From: Bryobacterales bacterium
GTDB taxonomy: Bacteria > Acidobacteriota > Terriglobia > Bryobacterales > UBA6623
Assembly: GCA_028819215.1 (NCBI GenBank)
Contig: JAPPMG010000042.1
Span: forward strand, 113,923 to 177,922
DNA length: 64,000 nt
Direction of reading: 5' to 3'
A program made the translations under genes and the position numbers. Below, piece by piece: positions 43,515 through 53,293 of this stretch (positions are counted from its first letter, which is position 1; every line of letters starts with the position of its first letter). The notes under the pieces were generated by a model that made no database searches, was not told the origin of the DNA, and saw nothing but the letters and a program-made list of their open reading frames with translations.

Positions 43515-44870
43515 TCAGGCGAACAACTGGGGAACGAGTCCAGTGCTGTCCGCGTAGCGATCAAGCCCGAGTCCCATGACCTGGGCCTGCGAGAGCCACA
43601 GATTGGCGAGCGGAGTGCCTTCCGCGCAGTGCAAGTGCTGGCCAAGCTTGAACTTGCCGGAGCCCGACCCGGCGACGATGATCGGCAGATCGTTGTATTG
43701 ATGCGTGGCGCCGTCGCCCAGGCCCGATCCATAGGTGAAGACCGTGTTGTCGAGCAGTGTCGAGCCGTCAGCCTCTTGGATGCTGTCCAGCCTCTCCAGC
43801 AGATAAGCGAACTGCGCCACGTGGAAGCGATCTATCTGCTCCAGCTCGTCCCCGTATTCCTGCTGCTGATGGGAGATCAGATGGTGGCTGATCGGCTTGT
43901 CGAAAAGCCCCTCGAACATGAACGGGGTGTTCCAGCGCTCGGGGGCCACCATCAACGAGGCTACACGCGTCAGCCCCGCCTGGAACGCCACCGCGATCAG
44001 GTCGCACATGAGGCGGATGTACGCTCCCCGCGGCAAGTAGGCCTCAGGGGGCTCGGGAATCGACACCTCCAGCAACTCGTCCTTGAGGCGCTCGAACCGG
44101 TCCATCTGGTTCTCGATGGTGCGAATCGACTCGAAGTACTCCGCGAATTTATCGCGGTCGGCGTGGCCGAGCTCCCGCTGCAGTGAGCGGGCATCCTCCA
44201 GAACAAGATCGGTAACGTTGCGAGCCTGCTCCACCTCTTGCGTTCCGAACAATCTGCGGTAGGCCTTGCGCGGGTCGCGGATCGACGGCGCGACATGCCC
44301 CGTCCCGTACCAAGAGATGTTGTCGAAATACATCGACTCTTGGTTGTCCTGATGGCTGTTGCAGCTGAACTCCAGCGTGCTGAACGGAGTTGTCTGCCCG
44401 ATCTGATCCGCCACTACGTGATCGAGCGTGCGCTCCAACGGCCAGGCAGACCTAGTGACGGTGAACGGCGCCGCGCTGCTGAGGAAGCACGAGGCACACT
44501 GCGCGTGAACGTCGGTGCCAATCTGGAACGTGCGGTCCAGCCCGGTGACCAGAGCGACCTTCTGCTTGATGTTCGCCAGCGGCTCGAGTGTAGGCGTGAG
44601 CTTGATCGGGTGGGAGCCGACCTGTGTCGTTGTCTCGATGATCGCGCTGAAGTCGCCGTTGAAGGCCGGCAGGCCGGCTTGGCCCTCGCCTGGGAAAAAG
44701 GCGCGCCGCACGACGCCGATCGGCACGTAGAAGAATCCCAGGCGCTGGGGCGGCTGAGACTGCTGCTTTGATCGCCGGGTCGCTGCCGGCGCGGCGCTCT
44801 CCAGCCAGGGCAGCCCGAGCATGGCACCGCCGGCGCCGCGCAGAAACGACCGTCTCGACGTGATGCGCAT
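43515..44870 (-). CDS. Tat-exported DUF1552 protein
   Basis: A 451-residue protein of the DUF1552 family. The N-terminus SRRSFLRGAGGAMLGLPWLE is a twin-arginine signal. Family stretches visible include GFFYVPIGVVRRAFFPGEG, NTVFTYGSGLGDGATHQYND and the C-terminal WLSQAQVMGLGLDRYADSTG. Members are always found beside DUF1592 cytochrome-like proteins in Planctomycetes, Acidobacteria and relatives, and biochemical function is not established. It starts 13 bases after the DUF1592 gene, so they form an operon. The IS1380 element is inserted about 170 bases beyond its stop. A remnant of a second copy is at 38231-38323. Confidence 0.92.
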   Translation of the reverse strand: MRITSRRSFLRGAGGAMLGLPWLESAAPAATRRSKQQSQPPQRLGFFYVPIGVVRRAFFPGEGQAGLPAFNGDFSAIIETTTQVGSHPIKLTPTLEPLANIKQKVALVTGLDRTFQIGTDVHAQCASCFLSSAAPFTVTRSAWPLERTLDHVVADQIGQTTPFSTLEFSCNSHQDNQESMYFDNISWYGTGHVAPSIRDPRKAYRRLFGTQEVEQARNVTDLVLEDARSLQRELGHADRDKFAEYFESIRTIENQMDRFERLKDELLEVSIPEPPEAYLPRGAYIRLMCDLIAVAFQAGLTRVASLMVAPERWNTPFMFEGLFDKPISHHLISHQQQEYGDELEQIDRFHVAQFAYLLERLDSIQEADGSTLLDNTVFTYGSGLGDGATHQYNDLPIIVAGSGSGKFKLGQHLHCAEGTPLANLWLSQAQVMGLGLDRYADSTGLVPQLFA

Positions 44871-44883
44871 GAGACCGCTCGAC

Positions 44884-46968
44884 CTAGAGGGCCGCCCTCT
44901 CTAGCTTAGCCGGAGTGTGCTTGCGCTGGAACGGCTCGCTGAGCACGATCTGCATGATCATGTGCTGGATCCTGAACCCCTCCGGCTCGGTTTCCCGAAC
45001 GATCCGATCAAGCGCTGGCTGGTCCGACGCATCCACCGCACGCCCGAGGGCAAATGCCAGCAGGTGCGCGGCGAAAGCGCGCGCAAAGCGGTCTTTCTCG
45101 GCCAAGATCGCATCCTTGAATTCCACGATGTCGTCGAATTCGTGGCGCCCGAAGAGCAGGCCGGCCGAGTCGACCTCGCGGCCGTTGTCGTACTTGTCCC
45201 GCCACACTCCGGTCGGGCCGTAGTTCTCCAAGGCAAAGCCCAATGGATCGAGCCTGGCATGGCAGGCCGAGCACTCCGGGTTGGACCGGTGTTGCTCAAA
45301 GATCTCTCTGAGGGTCAGGTTCGCCGCCCGGCCGCCTGATTCCTCATCGGGCAGTGGTGGCACGCCGGCTGGCGTGGGATCGGGCGGGTCGTTGAAGATC
45401 ACGCCGGCGAGCCAGGCGCCTCGCGTGATGGGCTGCGTTCGCAGCGGGTTCGATGTCATTGTCATGACCGCCGCGGTGGTGATCACGCCGCCTTGGCGGC
45501 GGTCGGTGATGGGGACACGACGAAATGGGACAGCTGTCGGCGGCACTCTGGCCGGACGGGTGCCATCGCGGTACCACGATTCCAGCAACTCGCTGCGATA
45601 GCTAAAGTCCGAGTCGACCAGTTGCAAGATCGAGCGGTTCTCGATCAGGATGGTTTCGAACAACAGCAGGGGCTCTAGCATCATGTGCATGCTGGCCCGG
45701 AACTTTGCGAAGTAGAAGTCCGGGTGCCGTTCGCGGTCGGGCACCGATGCCACAATGCGTTCGAGCTGCAGCCATTGCGTGGGAAAGCTGTCGCAGAATC
45801 GCTTCAAGCGGGCGTCCTTCAGCATGCGCTCCACCTGCGCTCGCAGCACCGCGGAGTCGCTCAGGCTACCCTCGGCGGCCAAGTCAAGCAAGGTTTGGTC
45901 CGGAATGCTGCCCCAGAGGAAGAACGACAGGCGCGACGCCAGCTCAAAATCGTCAAGTTGCCGGGCTGCCTCGCCAGTGCCAGCCCGCTCGTAGAGATAA
46001 AGGAAGCGCGGCGACGCCAAAGCGGCCGAGACCGCCGCCTTCATGCTGTCGGCATAGGACTCTCCGGATTCCATCCGCGCAGTGACATGGCGGGCATAGC
46101 GCTCAAGCTGGGCGTCGTCAACCGGCCGTCGAAACGCCCGCGTCAGGAAATCGCGCAAGGTCGCTTTGACCAAGGCCCCGCTGGTGTCCGATTCCGACGG
46201 TGGCGCGAAGAGCCGCGCCCATGCGCCGCTGGTCATCCTGTTGAAGTCCGCGCTGTCGAGAATAGACCTGCCGAGATTGAGGAACGACTCCATCAGGAGC
46301 GGGGACAGGGTGAGATGGTCGCCGCGGTTGTCGAAGCCGTGCTCTGCCCGCAGGTCTTGCGGGAACGGGGTGACTCCGGCCAGCCGCTTGTCGATTAGCT
46401 GCGACTTGCCGAGCGGGCGGCTGCCGACCTTGAGTTCGTCGGGCATGCGGCCCGATTCCGGGCGGAAATGACCATAGGACCGCAGCATGCGCTCGGGCAG
46501 GGGGAAAACGTCGATTCGCAGATCGAGCAGGTCTTGGACCGCATTGTTGTACTGGAACCGGTTCATGCGCCGTATCGGCGTGCGAGGAGCCACGGCCTGC
46601 GGCTCCAGCGTGCCGTGCAGCAGCTTGCGCAACTCTGCGACGAGTCGCTGGCGCTGCTCCGCCGCCAGGCGGGGCTCGCTCTCCGGAGGCATGATCCCCG
46701 AGTCGAGGGCTTTGACCAAGTTCCGCAACAACTCGGGATCCTTGGTGAGGTCGGCGGTGCTGTGAAGTCTCGAGAGGTTGACGTCTCCGAACAGATTTCC
46801 GCCTTCGCCGTGGCACTTGACGCAACTCTGTCGAAATACCGGCTGGAGCACGTTCTTCAGCACGTCGCCCTTGGCAGCCACCAGCGATGGTGCAACGAGA
46901 ATCGCCGCCGCAACGAGGCAGATCCAGCGAGCACTCGCAGCGAAATGCCGAAACGCGACTTGCATCAT
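44884..46968 (-). CDS. DUF1592/DUF1588-type protein with cytochrome c-like motifs
   Basis: A 694-residue exported protein. The start at 46968 (first of two Met codons) is chosen because a signal peptide (residues about 8-31) follows directly and AAGG lies upstream. A cytochrome c-like region carries Cys-x-x-Cys-His in SCVKCHGEGGNLFGD. DUF1587 (RRMNRFQYNNAVQDLLDL), DUF1595, DUF1592 (RFLYLYERAGTGEAARQLDD, SFFLWGSIPDQTLLDLAAEG), DUF1588 (with a second heme-type motif CSACHARLDPLGFALENYGP) and DUF1585 follow. The arrangement matches the planctomycete-type family. Two heme c motifs suggest an electron-transfer or oxidative role on polymers, unproven. The DUF1552 gene follows it directly. Confidence 0.9.
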   Translation of the reverse strand: MMQVAFRHFAASARWICLVAAAILVAPSLVAAKGDVLKNVLQPVFRQSCVKCHGEGGNLFGDVNLSRLHSTADLTKDPELLRNLVKALDSGIMPPESEPRLAAEQRQRLVAELRKLLHGTLEPQAVAPRTPIRRMNRFQYNNAVQDLLDLRIDVFPLPERMLRSYGHFRPESGRMPDELKVGSRPLGKSQLIDKRLAGVTPFPQDLRAEHGFDNRGDHLTLSPLLMESFLNLGRSILDSADFNRMTSGAWARLFAPPSESDTSGALVKATLRDFLTRAFRRPVDDAQLERYARHVTARMESGESYADSMKAAVSAALASPRFLYLYERAGTGEAARQLDDFELASRLSFFLWGSIPDQTLLDLAAEGSLSDSAVLRAQVERMLKDARLKRFCDSFPTQWLQLERIVASVPDRERHPDFYFAKFRASMHMMLEPLLLFETILIENRSILQLVDSDFSYRSELLESWYRDGTRPARVPPTAVPFRRVPITDRRQGGVITTAAVMTMTSNPLRTQPITRGAWLAGVIFNDPPDPTPAGVPPLPDEESGGRAANLTLREIFEQHRSNPECSACHARLDPLGFALENYGPTGVWRDKYDNGREVDSAGLLFGRHEFDDIVEFKDAILAEKDRFARAFAAHLLAFALGRAVDASDQPALDRIVRETEPEGFRIQHMIMQIVLSEPFQRKHTPAKLERAAL

Positions 46969-47271
46969 GACAGCGCCTTCGAGGGCTCGCCGAATCGAAC
47001 CAGCCAGGCTCGTCGGCCAAACCCTGCCGGAGGGGCCTTGGAAGATGCTCCCTCCGCTCAAGTTAGTGCGATTGTACCGAAGGCTGCAGCTGATCGGGGC
47101 ATGAGGTTGCCACGAGCGCGACCCAGCCCTATAGGAATCAGCGGCGTGCTCAACTCCGACGGCTGGCTGAGCGGCGCGCAGGACTCGTGGGGCATGGCCT
47201 TGCACGGCCTGCCTAGCGGTCCAGTCTGGGCACGCGCCGCCCAGCATCCAGGCGCAATTGGAGAAGGCGAC
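46969..47271. other. Intergenic region upstream of the DUF1592-DUF1552 operon
   Basis: These 303 bases hold no convincing gene. On the minus strand TACAAT (47076 to 47071) is a -10-like hexamer about 100 bases before the DUF1592 start, but without a good -35. Confidence 0.45.
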
Positions 47272-47790
47272 TTATCCGCGGCTCTCTACCCGGAGGTTGT
47301 TGACCACCGAGAATACCCCGGCGACAGCGTTCGCCTGGGCGTTCGCGACGGCCTTCTCCATCGAAGCGTTCACCACGCCCTCCAGAGTCACGTGCCCGTT
47401 CCGCACCACGATGTGGATCGGCGGCACGGCCTGCCAGGCATAGCGACTGAGCGCGGAATCTTGGTAGATCGCGCGGAACACCTGCCAGCGAATCTGATCG
47501 TCGCTGGACGAAAGCGGCAATACCTCGATCTTGTTGACGACTTTGCCCACGCCCTCAACCCGTTCGACAACACGCTCTGCGCCAGACTTCAGGGTTGGCC
47601 GGGTCACTTGCCCCGCAAGTACGACGGTCGAACCGTCGACTTGGTACGTGAAGTTGTCGAACACGCTGTAGTACGGCAGCATGACCAATTCGTGTCGGAC
47701 CTGCCGACCCAGCGAGTTGGTGTCGGCCGCTACGCCGATCGCGGCGAACAGCGCGAACGGAATCAAGAATTTTGCAATTGAGCATCTCAT
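47272..47790 (-). CDS. Periplasmic protein with two BON domains
   Basis: A 172-residue exported protein with a signal peptide (residues about 5-22, ending GVAA) and two BON domains (about 27-95 and 100-170). These carry the family pattern, for example STVVLAGQVTRPTLKSGAER followed by VEGVGKVVNKIEV, then NGHVTLEGVVNASMEKAVAN. BON domains bind membranes or outer-membrane components, as in OsmY, and such proteins are often stress-induced. The start at 47790 is set by AAGGAGA 6 bases upstream. The open frame extends further, but its N-terminal part is unlike the family. Confidence 0.9.
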   Translation of the reverse strand: MRCSIAKFLIPFALFAAIGVAADTNSLGRQVRHELVMLPYYSVFDNFTYQVDGSTVVLAGQVTRPTLKSGAERVVERVEGVGKVVNKIEVLPLSSSDDQIRWQVFRAIYQDSALSRYAWQAVPPIHIVVRNGHVTLEGVVNASMEKAVANAQANAVAGVFSVVNNLRVESRG

Positions 47791-48141
47791 TGGTTTCTCC
47801 TTGTGACCTGTGACTATTGGCTGAGACGGGACAGCTCCGGCTCCGGTTTCAGGGATAGGGCCCGTGCCAACCCGCGCCATATCGGAAGCGAGGGGTTCGC
47901 GACGGGCCCCGTCGTTTGTGCCTTGCCAACTGCCTAGCTCGGCAGCGGCGCCTCGCCGAATGCTCGTCCGCTGCAGCGATAGCTCGGCAGAGGGCGGTGT
48001 CGTGTCAAACCGGACAGAGCTTGTCGACAAGGGAGCGATAGCTGATTCATTCTCGGCTAAGCCGCTCGGGTCCCCAACGCATCCCCGCCCGTGAGAACGG
48101 ACCCGTCTGGCGATGCTGGCAGCCAGCCACGCGGGCGCCGC
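47791..48141. other. Intergenic region between the BON gene and the GntP gene
   Basis: About 350 bases with no recognisable gene or RNA. It must contain the BON gene promoter (minus strand) and the end of the purE-gntP transcript. Confidence 0.45.
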
Positions 48142-49512
48142 TCACGCCAGCGGCAGAATCAGGGCGGCGATCTGCGTCACAACGTATCCGATCACGCCCA
48201 TCACAGCCAGAAGCGGCGTCCACGTCTGAAGCGCCTCGGTCTCAGTCAGCCCGGACATTTGCTTGTAGACCCAGAATCCCGAGTCGTTCATCCACGAACC
48301 GACCAGCGATCCCGAGCCGATCGCGCACGCCACGTACACTGCGTGGAACCCAATCGGCGTATCGACCACTAGCGGAACCATGATGGCCGACACCGTGATC
48401 ATGGCCACTGTCCCCGAGCCTTGGGCCACCTTCAGCAGGGCTCCCAGCAGGAAGCTCAGCAACAGCAACGGCACGCCGAACTCCTGTGACGTGTCGCCGA
48501 TGACCTTGCCTACGTCGGCCCTCACCAGCATCTTGCCGAACGAACCGCCCGCCGCGGTGATCAGGATGATCAGACCCCCGCTCGCCAGAGACGTCTCTAC
48601 CGGACCGGCCAGCTGCGCGAGCGTGTAGCCCTTCTGCTTGGCCAGCAACACCAACGAGATCGCGGCCGACGCAAGCAGTGCGAAGTTCGGATTCCCTAGG
48701 AACGAGGTGACATCGCTCAGCACGCCCCCCACTTCTAGGGCACCGACCAAGGTGTTGGAGGCGATCAGGATCACCGGCAGCACGATGGGCAGCATCGCCA
48801 TGAAGAAGCTCGGCAGGCGCTCCTCGCCCTTCTGGGCCAGCTCTTCGAGCTCGTCCAGCGTCAGCCCCTGCGTCTCGCGCAGCGGCACTGCTAGCTGGCG
48901 GTCGCGCAAAATGCCGAACAGCCAGCCGCCCACCGACATCGGCACCGCGATGACCGCGCCGACCAGTATCATCACGCCCAGGTCGATTCCGAGCGTCGCG
49001 GCCATCGCGAGCGGTCCCGGCGTCGGCGGCACCATCGAGTGGGTCACCGCCCCGCCGGCCGAGATCGCCATCAGAAACAGCAGATAGTGCTTGCCCATGC
49101 GCACGCGCATCGCACGCGCCAACGGCACCAGCAAGTAGAAGACGGTGTCGAAGAATACCGGCACCGACAGCACGTAGCCGCTCGAAAGCAGGGATAGCGA
49201 CGCGTGCTTCTCGCCCAGCGCCCGCACGAACACCCTGACGATCTTGTCCGCAGCCCCGCTTTCCATCAGGCACTGGCCGATCAGAGCCGCCAGCGCGATC
49301 ACGATCGCGATGCTGGCGCAGACCCCGCCGAATTCGCCCGCCACGGACGGCATCACCTCCGCCAGCCCGACGTTGGGCGAGAGAATGCCCACCGTGGTCG
49401 CAGCCGTGATCAGTGCGATGAAAGCGTTGATCCTCAGGCGCAGGATCAGCACGAACACGACCGCGATGGCGATCGCGAGTATGACAAGTGGATGAAGTGT
49501 CATTGCGGCCAT
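48142..49512 (-). CDS. GntP-family gluconate/sugar-acid permease
   Basis: A 456-residue polytopic transporter of the GntP family, which brings gluconate or related sugar acids into the cell by proton symport. About 12-13 hydrophobic segments are visible. Typical stretches are MESGAADKIVRVFVRALGEK, VPVFFDTVFYLLVPLARAM, AVTHSMVPPTPGPLAMAATL, ITAAGGSFGKMLV and the late GSLVGSWMNDSGFWVYKQMS. No strong ribosome-binding site distinguishes the possible starts; ATG at 49512 or 49503 is likeliest. It follows purE after about 30 bases on the same strand. Confidence 0.92.
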   Translation of the reverse strand: MAAMTLHPLVILAIAIAVVFVLILRLRINAFIALITAATTVGILSPNVGLAEVMPSVAGEFGGVCASIAIVIALAALIGQCLMESGAADKIVRVFVRALGEKHASLSLLSSGYVLSVPVFFDTVFYLLVPLARAMRVRMGKHYLLFLMAISAGGAVTHSMVPPTPGPLAMAATLGIDLGVMILVGAVIAVPMSVGGWLFGILRDRQLAVPLRETQGLTLDELEELAQKGEERLPSFFMAMLPIVLPVILIASNTLVGALEVGGVLSDVTSFLGNPNFALLASAAISLVLLAKQKGYTLAQLAGPVETSLASGGLIILITAAGGSFGKMLVRADVGKVIGDTSQEFGVPLLLLSFLLGALLKVAQGSGTVAMITVSAIMVPLVVDTPIGFHAVYVACAIGSGSLVGSWMNDSGFWVYKQMSGLTETEALQTWTPLLAVMGVIGYVVTQIAALILPLA

Positions 49513-49545
49513 CGAGAGTACCAAAACTCCGGCCGCGGGTGCCGA

Positions 49546-50034
49546 CTAGTCCAGCGTCGCGTTGCGCACCTTCTCGGCCTGCGCGCGCCGGAAGTCCTTC
49601 AGGCTATCGCGCAACGACTCGTCGCTGGTGGCGAGGATCGCGATCGCCAGCAGCGCTGCGTTCTTGGCCCCCGCCTTGCCGATCGCCAAGGTTCCGACCG
49701 GAATGCCTCCCGGCATCTGCACGGTCGAGAGCAGCGAGTCCAACCCGTCCAAGACGCTGGGCATCGGCACGCCCAGCACGGGCAGCACCGTGTGCGCCGC
49801 GCACACCCCGGCAAGATGCGCCGCGCCGCCGGCCGCGGCGATGATCACGCGGATTCCGCGCTCTTCGGCAGAGCCGATATAGTCGGCCGTCATGTCGGGT
49901 GTGCGGTGCGCCGAGCTCACCTTGCACTCGTGCGGCACGCCGAACTGCTCGAGCGTTTCCGAGCAGGCCTTCATCGAGGACCAGTCCGAAGTGCTGCCCA
50001 TAATCACGGCGACGAGGGGAGAAGATTCAGCCAT
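49546..50034 (-). CDS. purE: N5-carboxyaminoimidazole ribonucleotide mutase
   Basis: A 162-residue enzyme of de novo purine synthesis that converts N5-CAIR to CAIR. The phosphate-binding [10 protein letters not shown], the SAHRTPD loop with the catalytic His, [15 protein letters not shown] and the C-terminal [20 protein letters not shown] are all conserved. Length is normal for the bacterial class I enzyme. The partner purK is not adjacent; instead the gntP-family gene follows on the same strand. It is divergent from the lytic transglycosylase gene, with about 100 bases between. Confidence 0.96.
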   Translation of the reverse strand: MAESSPLVAVIMGSTSDWSSMKACSETLEQFGVPHECKVSSAHRTPDMTADYIGSAEERGIRVIIAAAGGAAHLAGVCAAHTVLPVLGVPMPSVLDGLDSLLSTVQMPGGIPVGTLAIGKAGAKNAALLAIAILATSDESLRDSLKDFRRAQAEKVRNATLD

Positions 50035-50131
50035 ACAGTTCCATTCCTAGGGCGCTATGCCGCCCGGTTGAAAGATTGACAATGGTAGCACTCCGCATGC
50101 AATAATGCTGCTCGGAGAGGGATTCCGATCC

Positions 50132-52726
50132 ATGGACATTTTGTTCCGGGTATATCTTGCCCGGCCCCGCATCCATCTAGGTTTCCCGCCAGCTAGCAAC
50201 GTTCGCCGGTATCGGCGACTGTGTCTGGTGGCGGCCCTCGCCTGCTTGTTCTGCCTGGCCTCGTGCTCCCGAAAGTCGGCGACCCTCCGAAGCCAAGCTC
50301 CGGACCCGCCGACCAGCCCGCCCGCGGCGGGGACCTCCGCCCAAGCGGCCGCGATTCCGGCAACCTCCGCCCAGGCAGCATCGACGAAGGCAGCAGCGCC
50401 TGCTGACCCGTCCGTCGAGGACAGCCTTAAGGCGGCAGAAGCCGAGGCCGCGCAGGCTCTGCTTGAGAACCCTCCTGCGCTGGATTCCGAAGAGTTGGCC
50501 GCCAGCGAGGACGAGATCGCCCTGCTAGACGAGCTGCTCGAGCTCTCGCTGCCCGACGAAGTCCCCAGAAAGCTGTCCCACGAAGAGGCTCTGCTGCACA
50601 CCCGCTCCGAGCTGCCGCTCGTCCTCACCGCAGACGTCAAGCGCTTGCTCAACTACTTCACCACGAGCAAGCGCGGCATGGCGACGATTCGCGCCTCCCT
50701 CGGGCGCGGTTCCGCGTATCGCCCGATGATCGAGCGCATTCTCGAGGAAGAGGGCGTGCCGCGCGAGCTCTACTACCTGGCCATGGCCGAGTCAGGCTTC
50801 CGCCCCAAGGCGCGCTCGCATGCCTACGCGACCGGGATGTGGCAGTTCATCTCCTCGCGGGGCAAACAGTACGGGCTGCGCCAAGACCGCTATGTCGACC
50901 TGCGCTACGACGCCGAGACCGCCACGCGGGCGGCAGCCAGGCACCTCAAGGACCTGCACGTCGAGTTCGGCGACTGGTACCTGGCGATGGCTGCGTACAA
51001 CTCGGGGCCGAACCGGGTCAAGAGCGCGATCCGACGAACGGGCAGCCGCGACTACTGGACCTTGATCAGGCGCCGGGCGCTGCCCAGAGAGACCCGCAAC
51101 TATGTCCCGATCATCCTGGCGATGACTTTCGTCGGCCAGAACCTCAGCCTGTTTGACCTAGGGGAGATCGATTACGCGCCGCCGCTGGAATACGACACCG
51201 TGCGCACCGCGGGCGAGGCCAGCTTCGCACTGATCGCCGACGCAACCGGCTATTCGCTGGATGCCATCAAGGAACTCAACCAAGGCCTGCTGCGCTCGGC
51301 GACGCCGCCGTACGCCTATGACCTGAGGCTGCCCAAGGGCTCGACCGAGCAATTCGAGCGAGAGATCGCCCTGGTGCCTGCCGACAAGCGCTTGAACTGG
51401 CGGCGCTACGAAGTGCGCCCGGGCGAAACCCTGGCCGCCGTCGCCAATCGCTACAAGGTCAAGCCCGCGACGCTGCTGGAGCTGAACTCGCTACCGCCGG
51501 AAGCACCGCTCCAAGGCGGGCAGAGGCTCACCGTCCCGACGACGACCAGAATGGCGATCTACCGCTATTACGGCGGGGCGGGAGGATTGCTGGAGCCCGG
51601 CACCGGGCGCTACAGGATCGCTTCCGGCGACACGCTGGGCGGAATCGCGCGGCGATTCAGGACCACCGTCGCGAACCTGCAGCAGTGGAACGGACTTCCC
51701 AACACCCGGATCCGCGCCGGGCGGTATCTCATCGTGGACCCCAACGCCGCAAGCGGCTCGACCACGGCCACGGCAGCATCCGGCTCGGCCCCGACAGGGC
51801 GCTACACCGTGCGACGAGGGGACTCGCTGTCCAGAATCGGGGCGCGGGTAGGCGCTTCGGTCGCGCAGTTGAAGGCGTGGAACGGGATCCGGGGCACCAC
51901 GATCCACGTCGGCCAGACCCTCAAGGTGCCCGGACCCGCGCCGGCAGCGCCGCAGCGGGCCTCGGCTTCGGCGAGCATCCCAGGGCGGCAAACCCCGGCC
52001 CCCAGCCCGAACCACTACCGGATTCGGTCCGGCGACTCGCTCTCGACCATCGCCGAGCAGTTCGGCGTGTCGGTCAGCGACCTGCGCAAGTGGAACAATC
52101 TGCGCAGCAGCCGCATCCGTGCCGGCAGCTTCCTGCTGGTGCGTCCGTCGTCGGGCACAGTGGCAAGCGCGAGGCCGCCGACCTCCACTTCGAATTCGAG
52201 AGGGTCAAGCGGCACGAACGGCTCGGGACGTTACACCGTGCGGCGGGGCGACACTCTCGGGGGCATCGCCGAGCGCTATGGGACCAGCGCGGCCAGGCTC
52301 CGGGCTTGGAACGGCATTCGAGGCAGCACGATCCAGATCGGCCAAGAACTCATTGTTAGCCAGTCTGCAACGACCAGCAGGCCGGCATCGCCGAGCGGCG
52401 GGGCAACCTTGAGCGGATCGGGAACCTACAGCGTCGTTCGCGGAGACTCGCTGGACAAGATCGCCAGGCGGCACGGAACGACGGTCGCCGATCTGCGCCG
52501 CTGGAACAACCTCAACACCTCGCGCATCTATCCTGGCCAAAAGCTGGTGGTGGGTTCGCAGGCTTCGCTTGCGCAGACGACCTACCGCATCCGCAGCGGC
52601 GACTCGCTGACAATCATCGCCAAGCGTTTCGGGGTCAGCGTCAACGACCTGATGCGCTGGAACGGACTGCGCTCCTCGCGCATCATGCAGGGCGATACGC
52701 TCGTAATCCGCCAGGCGGGCTCGTGA
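50132..52726 (+). CDS. Lytic transglycosylase lipoprotein with seven LysM domains
   Basis: An 864-residue membrane-bound murein transglycosylase of the MltD type that cuts glycan strands non-hydrolytically. The start at 50132 is set by GAGAGGG 9 bases upstream. A 44-residue leader ends in the lipobox CLASC with Cys45. An Ala/Glu-rich linker precedes the SLT domain (about 180-330), with the catalytic Glu220 in YYLAMAESGFRPKARSHAYA, then GMWQFISSRGKQYGL and MAAYNSGPNRV. Seven LysM repeats follow from about residue 420, each opening like YRIASGDTLGGIARRF, YTVRRGDSLSRIGARVG or YRIRSGDSLSTIAEQFG. Ser/Thr/Pro-rich spacers separate some of them. MltD proteins usually carry two or three LysM units, so seven is a large number. 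Confidence 0.94.
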   Translation: MDILFRVYLARPRIHLGFPPASNVRRYRRLCLVAALACLFCLASCSRKSATLRSQAPDPPTSPPAAGTSAQAAAIPATSAQAASTKAAAPADPSVEDSLKAAEAEAAQALLENPPALDSEELAASEDEIALLDELLELSLPDEVPRKLSHEEALLHTRSELPLVLTADVKRLLNYFTTSKRGMATIRASLGRGSAYRPMIERILEEEGVPRELYYLAMAESGFRPKARSHAYATGMWQFISSRGKQYGLRQDRYVDLRYDAETATRAAARHLKDLHVEFGDWYLAMAAYNSGPNRVKSAIRRTGSRDYWTLIRRRALPRETRNYVPIILAMTFVGQNLSLFDLGEIDYAPPLEYDTVRTAGEASFALIADATGYSLDAIKELNQGLLRSATPPYAYDLRLPKGSTEQFEREIALVPADKRLNWRRYEVRPGETLAAVANRYKVKPATLLELNSLPPEAPLQGGQRLTVPTTTRMAIYRYYGGAGGLLEPGTGRYRIASGDTLGGIARRFRTTVANLQQWNGLPNTRIRAGRYLIVDPNAASGSTTATAASGSAPTGRYTVRRGDSLSRIGARVGASVAQLKAWNGIRGTTIHVGQTLKVPGPAPAAPQRASASASIPGRQTPAPSPNHYRIRSGDSLSTIAEQFGVSVSDLRKWNNLRSSRIRAGSFLLVRPSSGTVASARPPTSTSNSRGSSGTNGSGRYTVRRGDTLGGIAERYGTSAARLRAWNGIRGSTIQIGQELIVSQSATTSRPASPSGGATLSGSGTYSVVRGDSLDKIARRHGTTVADLRRWNNLNTSRIYPGQKLVVGSQASLAQTTYRIRSGDSLTIIAKRFGVSVNDLMRWNGLRSSRIMQGDTLVIRQAGS

Positions 52727-52747
52727 CGCTGCCGCGCCGGCCGGCAC

Positions 52748-53293
52748 CTAGCGTCTAAGCGAGGCGATGATCTTGCGGAACTCGGCTTCTGCCTCAGCCG
52801 CGGTCTTGGCAGGCGCCGTCAGCTTGAAGAAGACGGGCGCATCGGGCCCTTGCACTATGGCCGCCAGCATGCGGTAACCCGGCATCGGGGTGGCTCTCGG
52901 CGCCATGGGGAAGGGCTTGAACAGGTAAGTGCCGCTCACGTCGAGCAAGGTGACCGCCATTCCGCCTACCTGCTGGTCTTGCCGCTCGGCATCGCCCGGG
53001 GTCATGGGACTGCCATCGGCCTTGACGAATTGGCCGAGCCAGCGTCGCACGTTGGCTTCCACTCCGCCTCCCTGTCCAGGTCCGAAGTAGAAAATAGCCA
53101 GCTCTCCGTCCTGCTGGTCGCCGGCGGCGGCCGGGATCGTGTAGTTCGCGGCGCGCATCGGCTTGGGAGCCGACATCCAAGCGGCCGGGTCATCGAACTG
53201 AACTCCGCCAGCTTCCGCGCCGAAAAGTGCGGCCGGGACGACCACCAAGAGTGCCAGAATGCCGAGTCGAAGGCTGTGTGGACGGTGAGTCAT
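52748..53293 (-). CDS. Secreted protein of unknown function
   Basis: A 181-residue protein with a signal peptide (residues about 6-25, ending ALFGA). The mature domain contains QQDGELAIFYFGPGQGGGVE, VRRWLGQF, GGMAVTLLDVSGTYL and ends FRKIIASLRR. These stretches look conserved, and I have the impression of similar uncharacterised proteins in Acidobacteria and Planctomycetes, but I cannot name a family. The start at 53293 gives the signal peptide directly, with GAGG 10 bases upstream. It is convergent with the transglycosylase gene, 21 bases apart, which contain the GC-rich palindrome GCCGGCCGGC. Confidence 0.7.
   Translation of the reverse strand: MTHRPHSLRLGILALLVVVPAALFGAEAGGVQFDDPAAWMSAPKPMRAANYTIPAAAGDQQDGELAIFYFGPGQGGGVEANVRRWLGQFVKADGSPMTPGDAERQDQQVGGMAVTLLDVSGTYLFKPFPMAPRATPMPGYRMLAAIVQGPDAPVFFKLTAPAKTAAEAEAEFRKIIASLRR

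Noticed and set aside
47071..47099. Promoter for the DUF1592 operon at TACAAT
   Set aside because: The -10 is good, but the -35 position reads CCCCGA on the minus strand, too far from consensus to list as a promoter.
46468..47781. A 437-codon plus-strand frame opposite the DUF1592 and BON genes
   Set aside because: It is antisense to two recognisable exported proteins and shows no family motif.
52727..52747. Terminator in the GC-rich palindrome between the transglycosylase gene and the convergent gene
   Set aside because: The palindrome is too short to form a convincing stem with a loop and has no T-run.
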